Shown here: piece by piece, positions 50,543 to 58,585 of the stretch
Layout: each line of letters starts with the position of its first letter
Numbering within the stretch: the stretch's first letter is position 1
Notes under the pieces: model-generated
Databases searched by the model: none
The model's input: only the letters and a program-made list of their open reading frames with translations
Told to the model about the DNA's origin: nothing
Program-made: the position numbers and the translations under genes
Assembly: GCA_003243455.1 (NCBI GenBank)
Contig: QFQS01000001.1
Location: 682,001-746,000, forward strand
Direction: 5' to 3'
From: Cereibacter sphaeroides
GTDB lineage: Bacteria > Pseudomonadota > Alphaproteobacteria > Rhodobacterales > Rhodobacteraceae
DNA length: 64,000 nt

Positions 50543-51703
50543 ATGTCCACCTCGGTCTGGATGCTTGAATCATCCAAAATCTCGCTGTCGGATGGCGCTA
50601 CCCTGGGCAACAAATCGCAGGGCGACGGATCGCATTTACTGCACCGGACGATCACGCTGAACGAAAAGGCCTGGCACGAGACTTTCGTTGCGGATGATGA
50701 CAAGAGTTTCGACGACAATGACGGCAACCAGAAGCTGGACCGTGACCAGGTCATCGGCGGCGTCAGGTACACTGCCGGATCGCAGGTCGAGTCGGAATAT
50801 CACCTGACCCTTCTCGACCCCCAGACGGGCAAGACCTACGGAGTCTACGGCTACAACGTCCATGGATCGGACGGCGGATATGGCTCGATCGAGGGTTTGG
50901 CTTTCCTTGGGCCGAAGGGCGGGTTTCCCCCGGTCGGTCGCCCGTTGCAGGTCGTGGCGACGGCCGAGGGGCCGGGCTCCTACAACCAGAAAGCCGTCGG
51001 CTATTCGGAGCTTGCCTCGCCGCCCTGCCTGGTGCCGGGCACGCTCGTGGACACGCCACATGGCCGGATTGCGGCGGAAAAGCTGCGATCCGGCAACCTG
51101 GTGATGACCTGTGATAACGGACTGCAGCCGCTGGTCTGGACCGGCATGGTCAGCTTTGCCGCCGCCCGCGTCGCCGCAGAGCCATGGCTGCGCCCGATCC
51201 GCATCCGCAAGGGCGCGCTTGGGTGGGACCTGCCGGAACGCGACCTGCTGGTTTCCCCCAACCACCGGATGCTGATCTCTGGATGGCAGGCTGAGTTGCA
51301 TATGGGCACGCCAGAGGTGCTGGTTGCGGCAAAACATCTGGTCGATGGAAAGAACGTGGTGGCCGAACCGGCTAATGGTCCTGTCAGCTACGTGCTGCTG
51401 ATGCTGCGCAATCACCAATTGATCCGGGCCGAGGGGGCGGTCACGGAAAGCTTTCAGCCTTTGGACGACCGACCCGACCTGCCGCCTCACCTGTCGGAAC
51501 TGTTGCAACTGTTTCCTGACCTCAGGGCCAATCGCGGGGCTGATCCACGCGCGGTTCGCAGGTGCGCCTCGGCGCGGGAGGCAACGCTGCTGATCGGCTT
51601 CTTTCAGCAGCAAAACCCGGTGACGGCTATTGCTCGTAGGCGCAGCCAAAATTGGGATAGCCCGCCCAACCGCTCCCCATTTGCGCGCAGTATTCGGGCG
51701 TAG
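50543..51703 (+). CDS. Hint-domain protein
   Basis: 386 residues from the ATG at 50543, preceded by aaggag. The N-terminal ~160 residues are beta-rich with a DxDxDG-like acidic stretch (DDDKSFDDNDGNQKLDRDQV). A Hint_2 domain follows: PPCLVPGTLVDTPHGRIAAE, MTCDNGLQPLVWTGMVSF and DLLVSPNHRMLISGWQAEL. The block A Cys and block F NHxM are present. Such proteins are abundant in Rhodobacterales, and their function is largely unknown. The last ~25 residues overlap an antisense small gene. Confidence 0.82.
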   Translation: MSTSVWMLESSKISLSDGATLGNKSQGDGSHLLHRTITLNEKAWHETFVADDDKSFDDNDGNQKLDRDQVIGGVRYTAGSQVESEYHLTLLDPQTGKTYGVYGYNVHGSDGGYGSIEGLAFLGPKGGFPPVGRPLQVVATAEGPGSYNQKAVGYSELASPPCLVPGTLVDTPHGRIAAEKLRSGNLVMTCDNGLQPLVWTGMVSFAAARVAAEPWLRPIRIRKGALGWDLPERDLLVSPNHRMLISGWQAELHMGTPEVLVAAKHLVDGKNVVAEPANGPVSYVLLMLRNHQLIRAEGAVTESFQPLDDRPDLPPHLSELLQLFPDLRANRGADPRAVRRCASAREATLLIGFFQQQNPVTAIARRRSQNWDSPPNRSPFARSIRA

Positions 51704-51797
51704 AAGTCACTGGCTTCTCGACGGCGATGATACCGGCAAGATGGACAAGCACGAGAAAGGCGATGGCCAAGGCCAGGGCGCCCAGCGTGTTGTGCAT
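51627..51797 (-). CDS. small exported protein with two cysteines
   Basis: 56 residues, too short for common cut-offs. The hydrophobic N-terminus (TLGALALAIAFLVLVHLAGI) is a signal peptide or membrane anchor. A short polar tail has two cysteines: TSTPEYCAQMGSGWAGYPNF then GCAYEQ. Codon use is like that of neighbouring genes. It overlaps the 3' end of the Hint gene on the other strand. Only weak ribosome-site similarity (gagag) precedes the ATG at 51797. Function unknown. Confidence 0.65.
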   Translation of the reverse strand: MHNTLGALALAIAFLVLVHLAGIIAVEKPVTSTPEYCAQMGSGWAGYPNFGCAYEQ

Positions 51798-51913
51798 TTG
51801 ATCTCTCGGATTGGAATTGAGGGGTCAGCAGGCCCGAAACGGAGCGCAACTGGAATGGCACGAGACCGTCCATACCGTGAATATCAAAACACTGACTTAC
51901 CACCTGTTGGAAT

Positions 51914-51998
51914 TGGTGCGGGTGAAGGGACTCGAACCCCCACGCCTCTCGGCGCCAGAACCTAAATCTGGTGCGTCTACCAGTTTCGCCACACCCGC
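51914..51998 (-). tRNA. tRNA-Leu (anticodon TAG)
   Basis: An 85-base cloverleaf with encoded CCA. The acceptor stem GCGGGTG/CACCCGC, D-arm region TGGCGAAACTGGTAGACGCA, anticodon stem-loop CCAGA-TTTAGGT-TCTGG, a long variable arm (GCGCCGAGAGGCGT) and T-arm GGGGGTTCGAGTCCC are visible. The long variable arm identifies a class II tRNA; it reads CUA and other CUN codons. Confidence 0.97.
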
Positions 51999-52195
51999 AT
52001 CCCGCGTGATGCCTTTGCCGGAACCGCGCGCCGCGACTGCTTAGCAAAGCCGTGCGACAAGGGCGAGGGGGATTCGGGTGGTGCCATTTGATTGCTATGC
52101 CCAAAACGTGCAGCCCGCTGCGCTGCGCCGCTTTTCTGACGCAATCCCGCCCGAATGCCTCCGCATCCGTGAACGCTAATGTTGTATCGCCCGAG

Positions 52196-52705
52196 ATGCG
52201 GGTGCGAACGGCAAAGGCGGCGCAGATCATGGCACAGGCCACTCTTGCGGAGAATACGTCGAAGGCCACGGCGGGCTTTGGCATCGACCTTGTCGCCGGA
52301 ACTCCAGTCATGACGCTGCAAGGTATCCTGCCGGTCGAGCATCTGCTGCCAGAGGATCGCATCATCACCCGCGCAGGCGCCATGCGGATCGGTGCGGTGA
52401 CGGCCCACGTCGCTCGGCATCCCCACCTTCTGCGGATCAGCGCCCGCGCGCTGGGGCATGACAGGCCCGAGGAGGACGTGCTGCTGACCGCCGAACAGGC
52501 GCTGCACATCCGCGACTGGCGCGCGAAGGCGATGTTCGGCGCGGATCAGGCGACGGTCGCCGCCGACCGGCTGGCCGACGGCACCCATATCCGGCGCGAG
52601 CGCCCCGCCTCTGCGCGGATCATTCATCTGGACCTGCCGCGTGAGGCGGTCATCTATGCGGGCGGGCTGGAACTGGCCACTGTGGCCGCGCGCGTCACGG
52701 CCTGA
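52196..52705 (+). CDS. small Hint-domain protein
   Basis: About 169 residues from ATG 52196 (GTG 52169 is possible; neither has a clear ribosome site). It contains a minimal Hint_2 domain: FGIDLVAGTPVMTLQGILPV, EHLLPEDRIITRAGAMRIGA and EEDVLLTAEQALHIRDWRAK. The usual block A Cys is replaced by Ala/Gly (VAGTP). It lies 1.6 kb after the first Hint gene with the small gene and tRNA-Leu between. Function unknown. Confidence 0.7.
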   Translation: MRVRTAKAAQIMAQATLAENTSKATAGFGIDLVAGTPVMTLQGILPVEHLLPEDRIITRAGAMRIGAVTAHVARHPHLLRISARALGHDRPEEDVLLTAEQALHIRDWRAKAMFGADQATVAADRLADGTHIRRERPASARIIHLDLPREAVIYAGGLELATVAARVTA

Positions 52706-52709
52706 CGGG

Positions 52710-54413
52710 TCACAGGCTCAGCGAGCGGAATACACCCGGCAATTGCTCCGGCAAATCCTCGGCGATCAGCCCCGGCCCGAACTGACGGGCGCATTCTACA
52801 TGCAGCCAAGCGGCTGTCTCGGCAGCCCGCATCGGATCGAAGCCGCGGGCCATCAGCCCTGTAATGAAGCCTGCCAGCACATCGCCCGATCCGGCGGTGG
52901 CGAGCCAGGGGGCAGCGCGATCATAGACGGCGGCGTTGACGCTGCATTGACCGGAAGGGTCCGCGATGACCGTATCCGGCCCCTTGAACAGCACGGTGCA
53001 GCCCGCACGACGGGCCGCCTCGCGCGTTGCATCGACCTTTGAATAGGCGGGACCGGCGGCGGCGGGAGCATGCAGCTTCTCGACTATATCAGGGAAAAGG
53101 CGGGCAAACTCCGCGGCATGAGGGGTAAGGACGCAAGCCGGATGCAGGGCGGCGAAGAGATCCGGGTACTGCGACAGGATCGTCAGCGCGTCGGCGTCGA
53201 TCACGATGCGGCAAGTCCCCCTTCCCTGTCCCCCGCCCACGCGGAGGAGGGGAAGCGACGGGTCGTCTGGCGCAGCCCCCTGCCCCGAGCGGCCCCCCTC
53301 TCCAACGAGGGGAGGGGTTAGAGGGCGGCCAGCAGAAAGTCCCAACGCCACCCCCACCAACGCCGCCTCGCGCGCGCCGGTGCCCAGCCCCGGCCCGATA
53401 CAGAGCGCATTGATCCGCCGATCCTCAAGCAGGCTCTGCAGCGCCACCGCGTCTGTCACCTCGCGCAGCATCACCGCATCCAGCCGTGCCGCGTTTTCGG
53501 GGATGGCCTCGGGCGGGCATCCCACCGTCACCACCCCCGCCCCGATCCGCAGTGCCCCCCGCGCCGCCAGCCGCGCCGCGCCGCAGCGACCAGAGGGGCC
53601 GGAGAGGACGAGGGCGTGGCCATGGGTGAATTTGTGCTCCGTACTGCTCTTACCGACATCCCGGAGATAGGAAGCAGCCTCGACTTGCCCAATGGCCTTG
53701 GGCATGTGTGCCTGCACCAACCCGATGTCCTTCACGACAAGACGGCCACAGTGCCTTGGTCCGACATCCAGAAAATGGCCGGGCTTGGCACGATGGAAGG
53801 TCACGGTCAGCGTGGCTTCGGCGACCATTCCCATCAGCGCGGGCCAGAGGTCGGGCTTTGTTCCTTGGGGCACAAGTGGCCGCCCACTGTCCGCACAAAG
53901 GCCCGAGGGAACATCCACGGCGACCAGCCGACCGTCCAGATAACCACGGAAGTAGTAGCAGAACACCTCGGTCACCGCATCCGGCAGGGTGCGCGTCAAT
54001 CCGATCCCGAACAGCGCATCGACGATCAGATCGACGGTCAGACCCGGCCTGACATCAACACTTGCGTTCAAAACCTCCAGTTGCAGAACCTCGCCCATTC
54101 CAATCCATCTGTCATGGTTCGCTTGGGCATCGGGCGGCAGTTTTTCTGCATCGCCGTACAGATAGACCTCGACCCCCCATCCCCACTCTTTCAGCAGGCG
54201 GGCCACGACAAAACCATCCCCGCCGTTGTTGCCCGGTCCGCACAGCACGACGGCGCGGAAGGTTCCGGCGCGTAATTCGGGCCATTCCTCGAAAATCGCC
54301 TCGACCACACCCCGCCCGGCACGCTCCATCAACTCCAGGCCAGACACCCGGCCCGAGCCGATGGCCTCTCTCTCGATGGCGCGCATTTGGGCAGATGTGA
54401 GAAGTTCGGTCAT
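52710..54413 (-). CDS. nnr: bifunctional NAD(P)HX epimerase / ADP-dependent dehydratase
   Basis: 567 residues. The N-terminal YjeF_N epimerase domain runs to about residue 215 (FRAVVLCGPGNNGGDGFVVA, LIVDALFGIGLTRTLPDAV, VAVDVPSGLCADSGRP). The C-terminal carbohydrate-kinase-like dehydratase domain has FTHGHALVLSGPSGRCGAAR, ALCIGPGLGTGAREAALV, RIVIDADALTILSQYP and APWLATAGSGDVLAGFITGL. It repairs hydrated NADH/NADPH. About 40 extra residues (RPLTPPLVGEGGRSG ... LPLLRVGGGQGRG) lie between GLGTGAREAALV and the IDADAL strand. They come from an in-frame palindromic insertion. Confidence 0.95.
   Translation of the reverse strand: MTELLTSAQMRAIEREAIGSGRVSGLELMERAGRGVVEAIFEEWPELRAGTFRAVVLCGPGNNGGDGFVVARLLKEWGWGVEVYLYGDAEKLPPDAQANHDRWIGMGEVLQLEVLNASVDVRPGLTVDLIVDALFGIGLTRTLPDAVTEVFCYYFRGYLDGRLVAVDVPSGLCADSGRPLVPQGTKPDLWPALMGMVAEATLTVTFHRAKPGHFLDVGPRHCGRLVVKDIGLVQAHMPKAIGQVEAASYLRDVGKSSTEHKFTHGHALVLSGPSGRCGAARLAARGALRIGAGVVTVGCPPEAIPENAARLDAVMLREVTDAVALQSLLEDRRINALCIGPGLGTGAREAALVGVALGLSAGRPLTPPLVGEGGRSGQGAAPDDPSLPLLRVGGGQGRGTCRIVIDADALTILSQYPDLFAALHPACVLTPHAAEFARLFPDIVEKLHAPAAAGPAYSKVDATREAARRAGCTVLFKGPDTVIADPSGQCSVNAAVYDRAAPWLATAGSGDVLAGFITGLMARGFDPMRAAETAAWLHVECARQFGPGLIAEDLPEQLPGVFRSLSL
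53211..53330. repeat. palindromic element inserted in frame in the NAD(P)HX repair gene
   Basis: About 120 bases made of C/G-rich inverted repeats (ccccttccctgtcccc, ggaggaggggaag, ccccctctccaacgagggg). They are low in complexity and unlike the surrounding coding sequence. Translated in the gene frame they give Pro/Gly/Arg-rich residues. The length is a multiple of three, keeping the reading frame open. Resembles the palindromic coding-region insertions described in Rickettsia and other alphaproteobacteria. Confidence 0.7.
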
Positions 54414-54587
54414 TTTACCCCAGTTTCCGTTCTTTTTCCGCCCGCAGGTTAATCTATTAGCCTAATTTTTAATCACGCCTCGGGGATTCCCGTTTCGCTT
54501 CGCGATAAGCCCGACCCTGCCAATTGTCGCTGTTTGATGAAAGTGGTCAGTGACCTACGGACAGGGCGTTTCCGGGGGAGTCGGCCA

Positions 54588-54926
54588 ATGAAGAAGATTG
54601 AAGCGATTATCAAACCCTTCAAGCTCGATGAGGTGAAGGAGGCGCTTCAGGAGGCAGGCATCCAGGGACTTTCGGTAACCGAAGTAAAGGGTTTCGGCCG
54701 TCAGAAGGGCCATACGGAACTGTACCGCGGCGCCGAATACGTCGTCGATTTCCTGCCCAAGGTGAAGATCGAGGTCGTGCTGAGCGACGATATGGTCGAT
54801 GCCGCCGTTTCGGCCATCGTTGCCGCCGCGCGCACCGACAAGATCGGCGATGGCAAGATCTTTGTCTCTCCCGTCGAACAGGCGATCCGCATCCGCACCG
54901 GCGAATCCGGCGACGACGCGATCTGA
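54588..54926 (+). CDS. glnB: nitrogen regulatory protein P-II
   Basis: A 112-residue PII protein: MKKIEAIIKPFKLDEVKEAL, the T-loop FGRQKGHTELYRGAEY with the uridylylated Tyr at residue 51, and the C-terminal VDAAVSAIVAAARTDKIGDG and GKIFVSPVEQAIRIRTGE. The start follows gggggag by 7 bases. It lies 66 bases before glnA, the glnBA arrangement of alphaproteobacteria. No convincing sigma54 site was seen upstream. Confidence 0.97.
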   Translation: MKKIEAIIKPFKLDEVKEALQEAGIQGLSVTEVKGFGRQKGHTELYRGAEYVVDFLPKVKIEVVLSDDMVDAAVSAIVAAARTDKIGDGKIFVSPVEQAIRIRTGESGDDAI

Positions 54927-54992
54927 TACCCATAACCGACGGGTCGGGGACCCGGCGGTCAACGATCCTCTAACAGAAGGAAAGCTTCGAAG

Positions 54993-56402
54993 ATGAGCAA
55001 GGTGAGCGATGCTCTCAAACTGATGAAGGCCGAGGAGGTCGAATATGTCGACGTCCGCTTCACCGATCCGAAAGGCAAGCTGCAGCACGTGACGCTGGTG
55101 GCCGACCTTGTCGATGAGGACTTCTTTGAAGAAGGCTTCATGTTCGACGGTTCCTCCATCGCCGGCTGGAAGTCGATCGACCAGTCCGACATGAAGCTTA
55201 TCCCCGATGCGGGTTCGGTCTACATCGACCCATTCTATGCCGAAAAGACGATGGCCGTGCATTGCGTGGTGGTCGAGCCGGATACCGGCGAAGCCTACAG
55301 CCGCTGCCCGCGCCAGACCGCGCTGAAGGCCGAGGCTTATCTGAAGTCGTCCGGCGTCGGCGATGCGTTCTACTGCGGCCCCGAGGCCGAGTTCTTCCTG
55401 TTCGACGACGTGCGCTATTCGATCACGCCGCGCAAAGTGGCCTATGAGATCGACGCGGAAGCGGCGGCCTGGAACACCGACACCCCGACCGAGGGCGGCA
55501 ACTACGGCCACCGCGCGGCGCACAAGGGCGGCTATTTCCCGGTGAACCCGGTGGACGAGGCGCAGGACATCCGCAGCGAGATGCTGTCGACGATGAAGCG
55601 CATGGGCATCAAGGTGGACAAGCACCACCACGAAGTCGCCACCTGCCAGCACGAACTGGGCATGATCTTTGGTGGGTTGGTCGAACAGGCCGACAACATC
55701 CAGAAGTACAAATATGTGATCCACAACGTGGCGCACGCCTACGGCAAGACCGTCACCTTCATGCCGAAGCCGATGAAGGGCGACAACGGGTCGGGCATGC
55801 ACGTAAACATGTCGATCTGGAAGGGCGGCAAGCCGTTGTTCGCGGGCGACAAATATGCCGACCTGAGCCAGGAGGCGCTGTATTTCATCGGCGGCATCCT
55901 GAAGCACGCCAAGGCGCTGAACGCGATCACCAACCCTTCGACCAACAGCTACAAGCGCCTGATCCCGGGATTTGAGGCTCCGGTTCTGCGCGCCTACTCG
56001 GCCCGCAACCGTTCGGGCTGCGTCCGTATTCCGTGGACCGAGTCGCCGAAGGCCAAGCGCGTCGAGGCCCGCTTCCCCGATCCGGCGGCGAACCCCTACC
56101 TGGCCTTCGCGGCGCTGCTGATGGCCGGCCTTGACGGGATCAAGAACAAGATCGATCCAGGCCCGGCTTCGGACAAGGATTTGTACGACTTGCCGCCGGA
56201 AGAACTGGCCGCGATCCCGACCGTCTGCGGCTCGCTGCGCGAAGCGCTGGAGGAACTGGAGAAGGACATGGACTTCCTGCTTGCAGGCGACGTGTTCACC
56301 CGCGACCAGATCGAAGGCTATGTCGCGCTGAAGTGGGAAGAGGTTTACGCCTACGAACACACGCCGCACCCGATCGAATACCTGATGTATTATTCCTGCT
56401 GA
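54993..56402 (+). CDS. glnA: glutamine synthetase type I
   Basis: 469 residues; makes glutamine from glutamate, ammonia and ATP. Motifs: EEGFMFDGSSIAGWKSIDQS, FYCGPEAEFFLFDDV, KGDNGSGMHVNMSIWKGG, NPSTNSYKRLIPGFEAPV, the Arg/Glu segment RNRSGCVRIPW, and the adenylylation-site region KDLYDLPPEELAA near residue 395. The ATG at 54993 follows aaggaaag. It ends before a strong terminator. Confidence 0.98.
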   Translation: MSKVSDALKLMKAEEVEYVDVRFTDPKGKLQHVTLVADLVDEDFFEEGFMFDGSSIAGWKSIDQSDMKLIPDAGSVYIDPFYAEKTMAVHCVVVEPDTGEAYSRCPRQTALKAEAYLKSSGVGDAFYCGPEAEFFLFDDVRYSITPRKVAYEIDAEAAAWNTDTPTEGGNYGHRAAHKGGYFPVNPVDEAQDIRSEMLSTMKRMGIKVDKHHHEVATCQHELGMIFGGLVEQADNIQKYKYVIHNVAHAYGKTVTFMPKPMKGDNGSGMHVNMSIWKGGKPLFAGDKYADLSQEALYFIGGILKHAKALNAITNPSTNSYKRLIPGFEAPVLRAYSARNRSGCVRIPWTESPKAKRVEARFPDPAANPYLAFAALLMAGLDGIKNKIDPGPASDKDLYDLPPEELAAIPTVCGSLREALEELEKDMDFLLAGDVFTRDQIEGYVALKWEEVYAYEHTPHPIEYLMYYSC

Positions 56403-56420
56403 TCGGCGGAAAACGGCTTA

Positions 56421-56449
56421 GGGGCGCGCCTGTCAGGCGCGCCCTTTTT
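56421..56449 (+). terminator. Rho-independent terminator of glnB-glnA
   Basis: A perfect 9-bp stem, gggcgcgcc / ggcgcgccc, with loop tgtca, followed by ttttt, 20 bases after glnA. The remaining bases up to 56743 contain no gene I can support. Confidence 0.9.
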
Positions 56450-56742
56450 CGTTGGCAAGCGCGCACTGTTTCCATGAACCCCGTCAATCCTGACGCCACA
56501 CCCGGGCATGTGGCCAAATTGGGGCAGCATTCGTTCAGTATGTGCCGACCCGTTGCCCTGAATTCTCGCGACATTCCCAATAAGCGCGAAACAATCTGTT
56601 TGGCTGCGGGAAGTTGTCATTTCGGCGGAAACATGCCGCCGATTTTCTATAATTTCTCTTTTCTTCCATAATCTGCCCCAAGTCGGGGCGTAGGTTGACC
56701 TCATGAGATCGAGCAGAAAAAGCACGAAAAGGGAGAGGTCCC

Positions 56743-57681
56743 ATGAGTGATGTCGTAAAAAGCACCGTTGCGCAGCTGTTCTTCAAGGCTCCGCCCCCCC
56801 TGAACTTCGCCCATGCGGTGAAGGAGATTGAGCAGGGCCTGTCGCGTTGTCAGGCCGACAACCGCCAGATGTCCTGGGATACCGACGATGTCGTGGCCTT
56901 TGATCTGGACGGCGCGCGGGTGGCGCTTGGCTACAGCGATCATCTGACCGGTCCGCATGCGGCCTGCCTGACCGTCTCGGTCGGTCAGGGTGCGCGTATC
57001 GGGATGCCCGCACCGCTTTTGCAGCGCCGCGATGCGCTGTGCCGTGTGCTGGCCGAGCGGTTGACTGCCCGCTGGCCGGTGGATGCGGTGGTGGTCCAGG
57101 AAGTGGCCTCGCCGGTCACGGCCGATATCATCGAGGGGCTGCTTGGCCCCGGCAACCGCGCCATTCAGTCGTTGCCCTCGGCAGAACCGGTATCGGATAT
57201 GGAACGTCTGCTGGCGCGGATGGACGTCGAGATGCAGACCCGCACCAGCCAGCCGGTGCCGAACTTCATCCCGCCGCAAAAGCCGACCTTCACGCCGCTG
57301 TCGGTGCGTCCGCCAACCGCCTGGACGGAACCCTCGGCCGCGCCGAAGGAACCGCTGGAAGAGCTGGAGGTCGCGAACGAGCGTCCGGCCCTGCCGCAAG
57401 AGCATGACCTTGAAGCCGCCCGCATCCGCGATGCGCTTTATGCCGATGCCCCGCCGATGGTGGCCGAGGATGACCGCCCAAGCACGCAGATGCGTCTGGC
57501 CATCCACGCGATGAACGCGACGATGATCGTGGTCTATGCGCCGCTTGGCGCCGCCGTGATGACCTATTCGCTGCTACGGGGCGAGAACATGAAACTGTCG
57601 GGCCGGATGATGGCGCTGATGGGCACCGCGCTGGCGCTTGGCCATACGGCCTTTGGCCAGCAAATCGTCTCGATGATCTAG
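56743..57681 (+). CDS. protein of unknown function with C-terminal membrane segments
   Basis: 312 residues that I do not recognise. Residues 1-140 look globular (VAQLFFKAPPPLNFAHAVKE, ARVALGYSDHLTGPHAACLT). Residues 165-235 are Pro/Glu-rich and probably disordered. The C-terminus has two hydrophobic segments (ATMIVVYAPLGAAVMTYSLL and MMALMGTALALGHTAFG). It has a good ribosome site (gggagagg). It lies alone between the glnA terminator and the convergent gene at 57678, which it overlaps by four bases. It is probably a lineage-specific protein of Rhodobacterales. Confidence 0.75.
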   Translation: MSDVVKSTVAQLFFKAPPPLNFAHAVKEIEQGLSRCQADNRQMSWDTDDVVAFDLDGARVALGYSDHLTGPHAACLTVSVGQGARIGMPAPLLQRRDALCRVLAERLTARWPVDAVVVQEVASPVTADIIEGLLGPGNRAIQSLPSAEPVSDMERLLARMDVEMQTRTSQPVPNFIPPQKPTFTPLSVRPPTAWTEPSAAPKEPLEELEVANERPALPQEHDLEAARIRDALYADAPPMVAEDDRPSTQMRLAIHAMNATMIVVYAPLGAAVMTYSLLRGENMKLSGRMMALMGTALALGHTAFGQQIVSMI

Positions 57682-58460
57682 GGATCGGCCGGCGGCGCGC
57701 GCAGCGCCGCCGCCTCTTCCGGCGCAAGGTCGTCAAGCCGCACCACATAGGTGTGGATCGCAAAGACCACCGCGCGGGTTTCCGGCAGCCTGACAAAGCT
57801 TTGCCGCTCGGACCTCACGTAAGTCAGCAGCACCGGCTTTGGCCGCGCCACGCCTTCCAGCCTTGGCTGATGCAGCGTGGGGTCGTCATACAGCAGCCAG
57901 TTCGCGCGCCACAGCGGCTGCTCCACCCGTAGCGCGTCGAACATCCGCTGCACGCTGCGGCCGACCCGCTCATCATAGACCGGCACCGGGGTGTGGATTG
58001 CCGACAGCGGGCGGCCAATTTTCTGCGCAAGAGTCCAACTGGCCGGAAAGCACAGCGCAGCGCCGGTCAGGACATGCTCCTCGCCTTCACGCTCCAGCAG
58101 GCACAGATCCTCTTGCACCAACCGCCCCAGCGTCAGCATCGGCTGAGTGGGATCCAGCGGCACCACGACACCGTCGGGGCGCCGGACCTCGGACGCACCA
58201 ACCCCATAGCCGGGTTGATCCGCCAGTCGCGCAAGGATTTTGGCGTAGAGTTCTTCCGCCGCCGCCCTGCCCTGCGGCAGCAGCGCGTGGACCTTTTCTG
58301 GCGTGTTGAGCAGCAGATCGTCGCGCAGCGCCATCTGCGCGGCAAAGGCATCATCCACGCGCAGCCAGTCGTCGCCCTCCATCGGCAGCACGCCCGGCAG
58401 GCGCGCGGTGCGCGGGTCTATCCAGGGGGCGAAGGGTAGCGTTTTCTGGATAGCGGGCAT
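57678..58460 (-). CDS. heme-dependent oxidative N-demethylase family protein (DUF3445)
   Basis: 260 residues from the ATG at 58460: KTLPFAPWIDPRTARLPGVL, LLPQGRAAAEELYAKILARL, TLGRLVQEDLCLLEREGEEH, LCFPASWTLAQKIGRPLSAI, HTPVPVYDERVGRSVQRMFD, and RSERQSFVRLPETRAVVFAI, all signatures of DUF3445. Family members are subunits of heme-dependent demethylases acting on methylamines such as dimethylamine. It is divergent from dddP over 125 bases. Linked function in methylated-compound use is an inference. Confidence 0.88.
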   Translation of the reverse strand: MPAIQKTLPFAPWIDPRTARLPGVLPMEGDDWLRVDDAFAAQMALRDDLLLNTPEKVHALLPQGRAAAEELYAKILARLADQPGYGVGASEVRRPDGVVVPLDPTQPMLTLGRLVQEDLCLLEREGEEHVLTGAALCFPASWTLAQKIGRPLSAIHTPVPVYDERVGRSVQRMFDALRVEQPLWRANWLLYDDPTLHQPRLEGVARPKPVLLTYVRSERQSFVRLPETRAVVFAIHTYVVRLDDLAPEEAAALRAPPADP

Positions 58461-58585
58461 GGCAGCCTGATAGCGGCCCGGTCGCCCAAGCGAAAGGGGC
58501 CGAATGCGACAAGCGCCGTCGCGCCAAGGCAAGCCCTGCCACCGGCCATACCCGAGGCTCGCGCCCAAGCCAGGAGCACCTCGCC

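Noticed and set aside
54414..54587. Sigma54 or NtrC sites before glnB
   Set aside because: No TGGCAC-N5-TTGC pattern or clear NtrC dyad could be found, only an AT-rich stretch.
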